Shown here: positions 16,467 through 24,844 of the stretch, one piece after another | Layout of the letters: every line of letters begins with the position of its first letter | Numbering within the stretch: the stretch's first letter is position 1 | From: Wohlfahrtiimonas chitiniclastica DSM 18708 | GTDB lineage: Bacteria > Pseudomonadota > Gammaproteobacteria > Cardiobacteriales > Wohlfahrtiimonadaceae | Reading direction: 5' to 3' | NCBI RefSeq assembly: GCF_000375345.1 | Contig: NZ_AQXD01000004.1 | Location: 1 to 60,052, forward strand | Length of the DNA stretch: 60,052 bases | Notes under the pieces: generated by a model | What the model was told of the DNA's origin: nothing | Database searches by the model: none | Seen by the model: the letters and a program-made list of their open reading frames with translations, nothing else | Made by a program: the position numbers and the translations under genes

Positions 16467-18272
16467 ATGTTTGATTCGGCGGCGTTTTTAAAAACTGTTC
16501 CCACAAAACCTGGCATCTACATCATGCGAGATGCCAGCGATGTGATCATCTATGTGGGCAAGGCCAAAAACTTAAAAAACCGCTTATCGAGTTACTTTCG
16601 AGCGTCTGGATTGTCCACAAAAACTATGGCGCTCGTCAGTCACATTGCCAGCATTGAAGTCACCATCACCAACAGTGAAAATGATGCACTGCGTTTAGAA
16701 AGTAACTTCATCAAAAAGCATCGCCCACGGTATAACGTGAGCCTCATTGATGATAAAAGTTACCCTTATATTTATCTCTCCCTTGGGCAATATCCGCGCT
16801 TAGCCTATTACCGTGGCAGCAAAAAACATAAAGGGCGCTATTTTGGTCCTTATCCTTCCTCTTCTGTGGTGCGCGACACATTAGATTTAATGAAAAAACT
16901 CTTTTTAATTCGCCAATGTGAAGATTCTGTCTTTAAACACAGAACGCGCCCGTGCCTGCAATATCAAATCAAACGATGCAGCGCGCCATGCGTCAATAAA
17001 ATCACACCCGAGCAATATCAAAAAGATGTGCACAATGCCGTGCTTTTTTTAGAGGGCAACTCCCAAACATTAATCAGCGAATTGGTCAGCCGCATGCAGC
17101 AATGCGTGGCGGATTTAAAGTTTGAAGCCGCTGCCGTCATTCGTGATCAAATCAAAGCACTGCAAGCGGTGCAATCCACCAATGACATTGAGCAAGGCAG
17201 CGCATCCCTCGATTTGATTGCCCATGCAGAAAAAGGCGGGCTTCATGCGGTGGAAGTGCTCACCATTCGTGATGGGCGCGTGTTGGGCGCACGGGCTTAT
17301 TTCCCCAAAGTACCAAGCAATACAGATGCACCAGAGATTCTACAAAGCTTTATTGAACAATATTATGATGCAGCACGCTTGCCGCCCAGCCACATCATTC
17401 TCAATCATGCATTGAGTATTGAAAACGGCGCGTGGCTTGAAAGCCATTTAAGTGAATTGAGCCACCGAAAAATTTCGATCGCCCATCATGTCAAAGGGCA
17501 ACGCGCTCGTTGGCTAGATTTGGCGCACAAAAATGCTGAGCAAGCCATCGAGATTAAATTAGCAGGTGCAAGTAACATCCAGCATCGTTTACAAGAATTG
17601 GCGGATTTACTCCATTTACCTGAGATCGAGCGCATTGAGTGCTTTGACATTTCCCACAGTTTTGGTGAAAAAACGGTGGCTTCCGATGTGGTGTACACCA
17701 AAGAGGGATTGACGAAAAAATTCTATCGACGCTTTAACATTGAAGGCATCACAGGGGGCGATGATTACGCTGCGATGCGCCAAGCCATCACACGCCGCTT
17801 TAGTCACACTGAGGACAATCCATTGCCAGACATTTTACTCATCGATGGCGGTAAAAACCAACTGCAAGTGGGCATTGATGTGATGCGTGAGCTTGGCATT
17901 GATTCGGTTGTCTTAATTGGCGTTGCCAAAGGCGAAGGCAGAAAGGTTGGCTTAGAAACACTGTGGAAAGCTGGTGATGACACGCCCATTGACATTGAAA
18001 GCACCAGTGCTGCCTTTCATCTTATTACTCAAATTCGTGATGAAGCGCACCGTTTTGCCATTGAAGGGCATAGATCGCAGCGTGATAAATTGCGCCGTCG
18101 ATCAGTATTAGAAGACATTAAAGGCATTGGCCCACAGCGAAGAGCCACATTACTCAGCCATTTTGGCGGGCTCTCTGCCCTAAAAAATGCCACCATTGAG
18201 GACATTGCCAAAGTGCCAGGCATCAGTGACAGCTTAGCGAAAGTGATTCATAAGGCATTGCATGAGGAGTGA
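16467..18272 (+). CDS. uvrC: excinuclease ABC subunit C
   Basis: UvrC makes the two incisions in nucleotide excision repair. The order is standard: GIY-YIG nuclease (GIYIMRDASDVIIYVGKAKNLKNRL, about 16-40), UVR motif (about 200-235), RNase H-like 5' nuclease with ECFDISH and LLIDGGKNQL, and C-terminal helix-hairpin-helix repeats (IKGIGPQRRATLL and IAKVPGISDSLAKVI). Length (601 aa) is normal. It begins 3 bp after the AsnO stop, probably read from the same transcript. It converges on pabA with a 10 bp gap and no visible terminator. Confidence 0.97.
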   Translation: MFDSAAFLKTVPTKPGIYIMRDASDVIIYVGKAKNLKNRLSSYFRASGLSTKTMALVSHIASIEVTITNSENDALRLESNFIKKHRPRYNVSLIDDKSYPYIYLSLGQYPRLAYYRGSKKHKGRYFGPYPSSSVVRDTLDLMKKLFLIRQCEDSVFKHRTRPCLQYQIKRCSAPCVNKITPEQYQKDVHNAVLFLEGNSQTLISELVSRMQQCVADLKFEAAAVIRDQIKALQAVQSTNDIEQGSASLDLIAHAEKGGLHAVEVLTIRDGRVLGARAYFPKVPSNTDAPEILQSFIEQYYDAARLPPSHIILNHALSIENGAWLESHLSELSHRKISIAHHVKGQRARWLDLAHKNAEQAIEIKLAGASNIQHRLQELADLLHLPEIERIECFDISHSFGEKTVASDVVYTKEGLTKKFYRRFNIEGITGGDDYAAMRQAITRRFSHTEDNPLPDILLIDGGKNQLQVGIDVMRELGIDSVVLIGVAKGEGRKVGLETLWKAGDDTPIDIESTSAAFHLITQIRDEAHRFAIEGHRSQRDKLRRRSVLEDIKGIGPQRRATLLSHFGGLSALKNATIEDIAKVPGISDSLAKVIHKALHEE

Positions 18273-18282
18273 TTCACGCTTA

Positions 18283-18873
18283 TCATCTAGCACATAAACG
18301 CCGGCGCAAAAAGTTCGCCAACATCAAGTGACCATAATCCGTCAAAATCGATTCAGGGTGAAATTGCACGCCCTCAACATCATAACGTTTGTGGCGAATG
18401 CCCATGATTTCACGTTTGCCTTGTGCCATTGTGTAAGATGCACTCACCTCTAAACAATCGGGCAATGTGGCATCATCCACAATCAACGAATGATAACGCG
18501 CCACTTTAATGGGGTTTGGTACGCCACTGAAAACACCCATCCCATCATGATCAATCAATGATGTTTTACCATGCATCACGCGCTCAGCATGCACAATGTT
18601 TGCGCCATACACCTCTGCAATGCACTCATGCCCAAGACAAATGCCCAAAATCGGAATGCGCCCAGCAAACTGGCGAATCAATTCAAGCGTAATGCCTGAA
18701 TCCTGCGGCGTGCCGGGTCCTGGCGATAAAATAAACGCATCAATCGGCAATTGCTCTAATGCCTCGATGGTGATCTGATCATTCTTATAAACAACGGGCG
18801 GATGCCCCAATTGATGCAAATACGCCACAATGTTGTAAGTGAAAGAATCATAATTATCGATTAAACAGATCAT
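18283..18873 (-). CDS. pabA: aminodeoxychorismate synthase glutaminase component (PabA) / anthranilate synthase TrpG-like
   Basis: The class I glutamine amidotransferase supplies ammonia to PabB for p-aminobenzoate and folate, and could also serve TrpE. MICLIDNYDSFTYNI opens the protein, SPGPGTP gives the oxyanion loop, GICLGHE holds the catalytic Cys, and GVQFHPES the catalytic His and Glu. The usual GHQ after the Cys is GHE here. Length is 196 aa. The frame is open 61 codons upstream into pabB, but this ATG gives the family start. The adjacent pabB-pabC fusion favours PabA over TrpG. Confidence 0.9.
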   Translation of the reverse strand: MICLIDNYDSFTYNIVAYLHQLGHPPVVYKNDQITIEALEQLPIDAFILSPGPGTPQDSGITLELIRQFAGRIPILGICLGHECIAEVYGANIVHAERVMHGKTSLIDHDGMGVFSGVPNPIKVARYHSLIVDDATLPDCLEVSASYTMAQGKREIMGIRHKRYDVEGVQFHPESILTDYGHLMLANFLRRRLCAR

Positions 18874-18875
18874 GC

Positions 18876-20672
18876 TCACACCTTTAATCTCGCATCCACA
18901 CAGCCGCGCACAGAGTTTGTCAGCACAATGCGATCTGCCGTTTGAATGTCTTGGGGATACAGCGGTTTTTCCGTACATGCATTGCCCAATGCCTGAAGCC
19001 AGGCTTGACGCATCACGCCATTGACGATGCCACTTGTCAGAGGCGGCGTATACCAATGTCCATTTTTTTCAATGAAGACATTATGAAACGAGCCTTCGGT
19101 GATTTCCCCGCGCTCATTGATCAACAGCGCATCATAGCAATCATGCTGCTTCGCGGCTTCATATGCTTTGCAATATAAAGTACGTTCTGTGGTTTTATGT
19201 GGGAAAAGTGGGTGTTTTGAATCCACTGTGACATCACTGATGATGATTTCTAGCGGCGCTTGATGTTCAATGATCGGTGAATGTGTCAGCTCAAACTTAC
19301 CTTTTTGATCCACCACTAAACGAATTTTCTGATCTTCTGTCAATGGCTGCGCCATCACATCTACCAATGCTGCTTGAATCTCAGAAAGCTGCGCCGTAAA
19401 GCCTAAATCTGCCATAGAATTTGCTAAACGCGTTAAATGCATCTCTAAACGGGCAATGCTCGCAGTTTGATGCATCAAGCGCATGGACTCAATGAGCTGA
19501 ACATTAGGCGTCATGCCCGTTAAAAAGCGCGCCTTTAATAAACACTCTTGATACTCTTCCCTGCACACTGAATCAGCAATGATACCACCGCCGACACCTA
19601 AGCGGGCTTGCCCAGCTTCATCAATCACGCACGTGCGAATCGGCACATTAAAACACATGTCATTGTCTGGCGTGATGTAGCCAATTGCACCCGTGTATAT
19701 GCCGCGCGGTGCATCTTCGATCTGTTCGATGATTTCCATCGTGCGGATTTTAGGGGCGCCTGTAATGGAGCCACAGGGAAATAAATTGGTGAAAATGTCT
19801 GTGATGCTAATATCCGTAGCCACTTGCCCTGTTACGGTGGAAATCATTTGATGCACGGTTTCATAACTTTGAATCTCAAACAAACGATTGACTGAAACGG
19901 TGCCCGGCACTGTAATGCGGCTCATGTCATTGCGAATCAAATCCACAATCATCACATTTTCTGACAAGGTTTTTTCATCCGCTCGCATGTGCTGCAAAAT
20001 GGCTTGATCTTCCGCTGCACTTTTCCCACGGGCAAAAGTACCTTTCATGGGTTTAGACTCAATCCATTGCCCTTTTTTACGGAAAAAAAGCTCAGGAGAA
20101 ATCGATAAAATTGTGGCTTCAGGCAACTTCAGCAGTGCGCCATACTCAACCTTTTGGCGCTGACGCAATTGTTTATACAAGGCAAAAGGATGCCCTTTGA
20201 CCGTAAAATCATAATGCGTTGTGAAATTGATTTGATAGGTATTGCCATCAGTGATGTTTTGCTGAATCACATCAAATTTTTTGGCATATTCATCTTCACT
20301 CAATGCAAAGGTGAGCCCTTCAATGCGTGCTCGATCACAGTCTAGCGCGTCAAAATAGCGCTGTACTTGATCTTGTGGGATGCGCTCTGCCGTTTTAAAA
20401 GCATACATGTGCAGCAAAATGTCATCTTGCGTGCGCGTGCTATGATCAAACCATTGACGATCCACCGTGTAATAACCTGCTTCATAACTCACATAGCCCG
20501 CCACATAATGACCACTTTTGCGAAGGTTATCGAGGGTTTTGAATGCCTCAGACAGTTCTCGTCCATCACGGCAAATGACTTCTGCCACCGGTGAATGGAA
20601 CAACCAAGCCGCTTCATCGGCAGTTTTGGTGTTTTCTAATAAAATAAAGCAATCGTGATCAAGCAAATTCAT
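18876..20672 (-). CDS. pabBC: aminodeoxychorismate synthase component I fused to aminodeoxychorismate lyase (PabB-PabC)
   Basis: The 598-residue chain joins two enzymes of p-aminobenzoate synthesis. Residues to about 380 form the chorismate-binding domain, with KPMKGTFARG (the PIKGT-type lysine of PabB rather than TrpE), ENVMIVDLIRND and CGSITGAPKIRTMEII. From about 390 a class IV aminotransferase (ADC lyase) follows, with the lysine in TLYCKAYEAAKQ, then LLINERGEITEGSFHNVFI and TSGIVNGVMRQ. Fusions of this kind are known in many bacteria. The stop is 2 bp before the pabA start, and an unknown gene ends 5 bp upstream, so all three appear co-transcribed. Confidence 0.92.
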   Translation of the reverse strand: MNLLDHDCFILLENTKTADEAAWLFHSPVAEVICRDGRELSEAFKTLDNLRKSGHYVAGYVSYEAGYYTVDRQWFDHSTRTQDDILLHMYAFKTAERIPQDQVQRYFDALDCDRARIEGLTFALSEDEYAKKFDVIQQNITDGNTYQINFTTHYDFTVKGHPFALYKQLRQRQKVEYGALLKLPEATILSISPELFFRKKGQWIESKPMKGTFARGKSAAEDQAILQHMRADEKTLSENVMIVDLIRNDMSRITVPGTVSVNRLFEIQSYETVHQMISTVTGQVATDISITDIFTNLFPCGSITGAPKIRTMEIIEQIEDAPRGIYTGAIGYITPDNDMCFNVPIRTCVIDEAGQARLGVGGGIIADSVCREEYQECLLKARFLTGMTPNVQLIESMRLMHQTASIARLEMHLTRLANSMADLGFTAQLSEIQAALVDVMAQPLTEDQKIRLVVDQKGKFELTHSPIIEHQAPLEIIISDVTVDSKHPLFPHKTTERTLYCKAYEAAKQHDCYDALLINERGEITEGSFHNVFIEKNGHWYTPPLTSGIVNGVMRQAWLQALGNACTEKPLYPQDIQTADRIVLTNSVRGCVDARLKV

Positions 20673-20677
20673 GGCAG

Positions 20678-21136
20678 CTAAAATGTTTCGGTAATATCAA
20701 AATCCGTGATTTCATAAATGAGTTCGTAGAGCATCTCTTCGCCCACATCTTCATACGATTCATCCACAAATGGAAAACCTAGACGCTGCTCTTCAGGTAA
20801 ATAATTGCCCATATTGCCAGCGACTTGTTGCTCCGCCTCGATCCATTGGCGCGTGAGTTCACCATTGTCATAATGCTCAAACCACAAGCCTTCGGCGTCA
20901 TCATTCACCGCAAAAAAGTAAAGATTGTGCCCTGTGGATAATTTTTTTAATGTGCGGGCAAAATTCTCTTCAAAGCAATGATCGACCGGCATACAGACAA
21001 ACGTCCACTCACCATGGCTGACGCTCACCGCTTGATTTTGCAACACAGTATCGTATAGATCATGCTGCTGCTCCACCGCAGAGAAATGGTTGGCTAACTC
21101 CGAAAACTTCGGCGCGAAAACGATGGCGATGTCCAT
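20678..21136 (-). CDS. hypothetical acidic protein, 152 aa
   Basis: I do not recognise this protein. It is rich in Asp and Glu, with an acidic end EMLYELIYEITDFDITETF. It has no membrane segment, signal peptide or known motif, and looks cytosolic. The start at MDIAIVFAPKF is preferred over the longer frame because AGGAT lies just before it. A TACAAT (minus strand, 21174-21179) may be the -10. It is the first gene of a pabBC-pabA operon and ends 5 bp before pabBC, so a link to folate or chorismate metabolism is possible but only by position. Confidence 0.6.
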   Translation of the reverse strand: MDIAIVFAPKFSELANHFSAVEQQHDLYDTVLQNQAVSVSHGEWTFVCMPVDHCFEENFARTLKKLSTGHNLYFFAVNDDAEGLWFEHYDNGELTRQWIEAEQQVAGNMGNYLPEEQRLGFPFVDESYEDVGEEMLYELIYEITDFDITETF

Positions 21137-21229
21137 ATACAATCCTATCCACAGAAAATGAAGCAAGGGCGATATTGTAGTACAACCTGCCATGAATTGC
21201 TCAGAGGAAACGCGAATTTATTTCGCCCA

Positions 21230-21256
21230 TAAAAAATGCTTCCCGAAGGAAGCATT
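21230..21256 (-). terminator. intrinsic terminator of the nuo-mog operon
   Basis: On the minus strand, AATGCTTCC, a TTCG tetraloop and GGAAGCATT are followed by a T run. It lies 20 bp after the mog stop and marks the end of the 15 kb nuo transcript. Confidence 0.9.
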
Positions 21257-21275
21257 CATTGGTGCGATGAATCGC

Positions 21276-21839
21276 CTATTTTTTCTTTGGTCGAAATGCC
21301 TGACAATGCGCAGGATCCGTCTCCATGAAAGGCGCGCCAATCAAATCTAAACAGTAAGGAATCGCTGAGAAAATCCCATGAACGATCACTTCATTGTTTT
21401 CACCACGCACGCCGCCTAATGTTTCAGCAATCGCTTTAGGGCGACCAGGCAGATTCACAATCAAGCTTTGTCCACGAATCACTGCCACTTGGCGCGATAA
21501 AATCGCCGTTGGCACATAATAAAGACTGATTTGACGCATCTGTTCGCCAAAGCCTGGCATCTCTTTATCGGCAACCGCTAAAGTTGCCTCTGGCGTCACA
21601 TCACGAATGGCAGGACCGGTGCCGCCTGTGGTCAACACAAGCGAGCACCCTTCATCATCCACTAAACGCTTTAATGTGGCTTCGATCTCTGCTTGTGTAT
21701 CGGCGATCAATGCCTCCACAAACGTCATTGGCGTCGTCACAGCTTGCTCTAACCACGCTTTTAAGGCTGGCAATCCTTCATCTTGATAGATGCCGGCACT
21801 TGCGCGATCACTGATAGAAACTAAACCAATTTTCATCAT
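21276..21839 (-). CDS. mog: molybdopterin adenylyltransferase
   Basis: Mog adenylylates molybdopterin before metal insertion in molybdenum cofactor synthesis. Key segments are LVSISDRASAGIYQDEGLP, LVLTTGGTGPAIRDVTPEAT (MPT and nucleotide loop) and IVNLPGRPKAIAE. The length (187 aa) and the sequence MMKIGLVSISDRAS favour Mog over MoaB. AAGGA precedes the first ATG. It starts 9 bp after the nuoN stop, with the operon terminator behind it, so it is probably co-transcribed with complex I. No other Moco gene is in the window. Confidence 0.92.
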   Translation of the reverse strand: MMKIGLVSISDRASAGIYQDEGLPALKAWLEQAVTTPMTFVEALIADTQAEIEATLKRLVDDEGCSLVLTTGGTGPAIRDVTPEATLAVADKEMPGFGEQMRQISLYYVPTAILSRQVAVIRGQSLIVNLPGRPKAIAETLGGVRGENNEVIVHGIFSAIPYCLDLIGAPFMETDPAHCQAFRPKKK

Positions 21840-21848
21840 ACTTTTTCC

Positions 21849-23294
21849 TTAAATCAATAATGTTGGAACAAATCCTAACAATACTAACAAGAAAACGTTG
21901 GCAGAGAAAATCACTTGTGAGCCATAACATGGCGTAATGGTGATGTTTGCATTGTCATCAGCTTGATCAAAGAACATCACTTTAATGACGCGTAAGTAGT
22001 AGAACAAGCCCACTACAGATGCCAATAAACCAATGATCACTAAGAAACCATAACCGGATTGATAGGCATTTTCTAACACAAAGAATTTCGCCACAAAGCC
22101 CACAAATGGCGGAATGCCACCCATTGACAACATGATCAATGCCATGAGTACGCCTAAGTAACCATGCTGACGACCAAAGCCTTTTAAATCAGAGATTTCA
22201 GAGATGGATTGACCATTTTTATTGACCAACAAAATGAAACCAAACGCTGCAATCGTGGTGAATGCATAAGTGATCGCGTAGAAATAACCTGTCGCAGGAA
22301 TGTTCAAATCATTGCCCGCATACAAGCCTAACAACATAAAGCCTGCGTGTGATACGGCTGAATAACCCAACATGCGGCGAAGGTTCGTTTGACGAAGTGC
22401 CACAAAGTTACCGATCACAAAGGATAGGATGATCACAATCGCAAGCATCTGTTGCCATTGTTCCGTCACTTGATAACCTGCCACCATTAACATGGAGTAA
22501 CCCATTGCCATCGCAGCAATTTTAGGCGCAGCACCGATGAACATTGCAACAGGCGCAGGTGCACCTTCGTACACATCGGGCACCCATGCATGAAATGGTG
22601 CCACACCAAGTTTAAAGGCAATGCCCACAACGATGAAGACCAACGAGAAAGTCAATAACATGATGCTTTGATCAAAGTTTTGGCTCGCAATGGAAGAGAT
22701 CGCTTGACCAATCACTTGAAGATTCAAGGATTGACCGACGCCATACAACAATGCCATACCAAAGAGTAAAATGGCAGAAGCCATCGCACCCATCACAAAG
22801 TATTTCATCGCAGCTTCAGTCGCTTTACCATCTTTACGGTTAAATGCCACCAATGCGTACATTGGTAAAGACATCAACTCTAATCCTAAATACACCATCA
22901 ATAAAGTATTGGCAGACACCAACACCAACATGCCAATGGTGGATAAAAGAATCAAGACATAATATTCAGCATGATCTAAATTGGTTTCAGACAATTTAGG
23001 GAAGCTGTAAATTAAGCCAAGCAACACCACAAGCAACATCGCGCTTTTGAGCTGACCATTGATGCCTGTGAGGACAATTTCACTGTTCCAAAAATACAAA
23101 GGCTCTGTACCCGCTGGCACCACTGTCAACAACACAACGAATGCCGCTAAAATCGCAACCATACTCACAAGATGGATCGTCATGATGCGACTTTGCTTGC
23201 TGATGCACTCAAGTAAGAGAATGCCCACCACTGCAACTGTCAGAATGATCTCTGGCAAGATTGCAATAAAGTCCATTGAAGTTAATACGCTCAT
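21849..23294 (-). CDS. nuoN: NADH-quinone oxidoreductase subunit N
   Basis: NuoN is an antiporter-like membrane subunit of complex I, with about 14 helices (481 aa). MAYLGLELMSLPMYALVAF with its conserved Glu, the lysine in TEAAMKYFVMGAMASAILLFG and the lysine of FKLGVAPFHAWVPDVYEGAP mark the proton channel. It is the last structural gene of the operon, 16 bp after nuoM. Confidence 0.97.
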   Translation of the reverse strand: MSVLTSMDFIAILPEIILTVAVVGILLLECISKQSRIMTIHLVSMVAILAAFVVLLTVVPAGTEPLYFWNSEIVLTGINGQLKSAMLLVVLLGLIYSFPKLSETNLDHAEYYVLILLSTIGMLVLVSANTLLMVYLGLELMSLPMYALVAFNRKDGKATEAAMKYFVMGAMASAILLFGMALLYGVGQSLNLQVIGQAISSIASQNFDQSIMLLTFSLVFIVVGIAFKLGVAPFHAWVPDVYEGAPAPVAMFIGAAPKIAAMAMGYSMLMVAGYQVTEQWQQMLAIVIILSFVIGNFVALRQTNLRRMLGYSAVSHAGFMLLGLYAGNDLNIPATGYFYAITYAFTTIAAFGFILLVNKNGQSISEISDLKGFGRQHGYLGVLMALIMLSMGGIPPFVGFVAKFFVLENAYQSGYGFLVIIGLLASVVGLFYYLRVIKVMFFDQADDNANITITPCYGSQVIFSANVFLLVLLGFVPTLLI

Positions 23295-23310
23295 AATGAT
23301 TTAATCCTTT

Positions 23311-24837
23311 CTATGGCTGTCCATTGATCATTGGAAGACTGGTTAACAGGTGATCGATGGATGCCTGCATCACATTTGCAAGTGGCGCTGGCCACACACC
23401 TAAGACAATAATGAAGATTGCCAACATCGCGAGTAAGAAGTATTCACGACCATTGAGATCCTTCAACTCTTTAACATGTTGATGCACCGCTTCCCCTAAA
23501 ATCACACGTTTAGTGAGCCATAAGTTATAGCCCGCACTTAAGATCAATGAGGTTGCCACAGCAATCGTGATGTAAATGCCATAATGGAAGCTTGCCAATA
23601 ACACCCAGAACTCACCAATGAAGCCCGATGTACCTGGTAAACCTGAGTTGGCCATGGCAAAGAAGATGAAGAATGCACCAAAGATTGGCATAGAGTTGAT
23701 CACGCCGCCGTAATCAGCAATTTCACGTGAATGAACGCGGTCATACAACACGCCGATGGATAAGAACATCGCCGCGGATACAAAACCGTGAGAGATCATC
23801 TGCATCATACCGCCTTGGATCGCCATTTGATTGGCCGCCATTGGCGCATCTAAGAAAGCAACCGGCAATACAAATCCTAAAGTCACAAAGCCCATGTGCG
23901 CAATCGATGAATAAGCGATCAATTTTTTCATGTCTTTTTGGGCAAGTGCCACAAATGAGATGTAAATGATCGCGATGATGCTCATGGCAATGATCATCGG
24001 TGCAAAGAAGGCAATCCCTTCAGGCACGATTGGCAACATGAAACGTAAGAAACCATAACCACCGATTTTAAGTGTAATGGCTGCTAAGATCACAGAACCA
24101 CCGGTAGGCGCTTCAACGTGCGCAGAGGGCAACCATGTGTGCACAGGCCACATGGGTACTTTAACTGCAAAGCCCGCTAAGAATGCCAATAACAACCATT
24201 TTTGTTGGCTCAACGAGAGATCTAAATCTGCAAAGTTGGCAATGGAAAAGGTCGTATTATTCGACTGCATGTATAAGTAGATGATGCCCACTAACAAGAA
24301 GATCGAACCTAAGAAGGTGTATAAGAAGAATTTCAATGCCGCTTGAACACGATTAGGTCCGCCCCAAATCCCGATGATTAAGAACATCGGAATCAACATC
24401 GCTTCAAAGAAGACATAGAACAAGATGGAATCCATCGCCGCGAACACACCATTCATTAAGCCTGCCATGATGAGGAAGGCACCTAAATATTGGTGACGCT
24501 TATAGGTGATCACATCCCAACCGGCAATCACAACCACAACGGTCATGAAGCTCGTTAACAGGATAAATGGCATGGATAAACCATCCACCCCTAAATGGTA
24601 ATTGATCCCCAATGTTGGAATCCATTGTTTTAATTCTACAAACTGCATGGCTGCGGTCTCTGAATTAAAGAGACCGTAAAGCGGCAATGAAAGCACTAAT
24701 GTGACAAGACTCGCGAGGAGTGCGAACATTCGCACTCGACACGCATTTTTATCACCGATTAATAGTGTCACGATGCCCGTGATAATGGGCACCCAAATCA
24801 CTAAACTTAACCAAGGCATATTTTCGATACTCATCAT
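23311..24837 (-). CDS. nuoM: NADH-quinone oxidoreductase subunit M
   Basis: NuoM is a proton-pumping antiporter-like subunit (508 aa, about 14 helices). FYVFFEAMLIPMFLIIGIWGG carries the conserved channel Glu, and KVPMWPVHTWLPSAHVEAPTGGSVILA the broken-helix Lys/His region. It follows nuoL by 7 bp. Confidence 0.98.
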   Translation of the reverse strand: MMSIENMPWLSLVIWVPIITGIVTLLIGDKNACRVRMFALLASLVTLVLSLPLYGLFNSETAAMQFVELKQWIPTLGINYHLGVDGLSMPFILLTSFMTVVVVIAGWDVITYKRHQYLGAFLIMAGLMNGVFAAMDSILFYVFFEAMLIPMFLIIGIWGGPNRVQAALKFFLYTFLGSIFLLVGIIYLYMQSNNTTFSIANFADLDLSLSQQKWLLLAFLAGFAVKVPMWPVHTWLPSAHVEAPTGGSVILAAITLKIGGYGFLRFMLPIVPEGIAFFAPMIIAMSIIAIIYISFVALAQKDMKKLIAYSSIAHMGFVTLGFVLPVAFLDAPMAANQMAIQGGMMQMISHGFVSAAMFLSIGVLYDRVHSREIADYGGVINSMPIFGAFFIFFAMANSGLPGTSGFIGEFWVLLASFHYGIYITIAVATSLILSAGYNLWLTKRVILGEAVHQHVKELKDLNGREYFLLAMLAIFIIVLGVWPAPLANVMQASIDHLLTSLPMINGQP

Positions 24838-24844
24838 TATGTCC

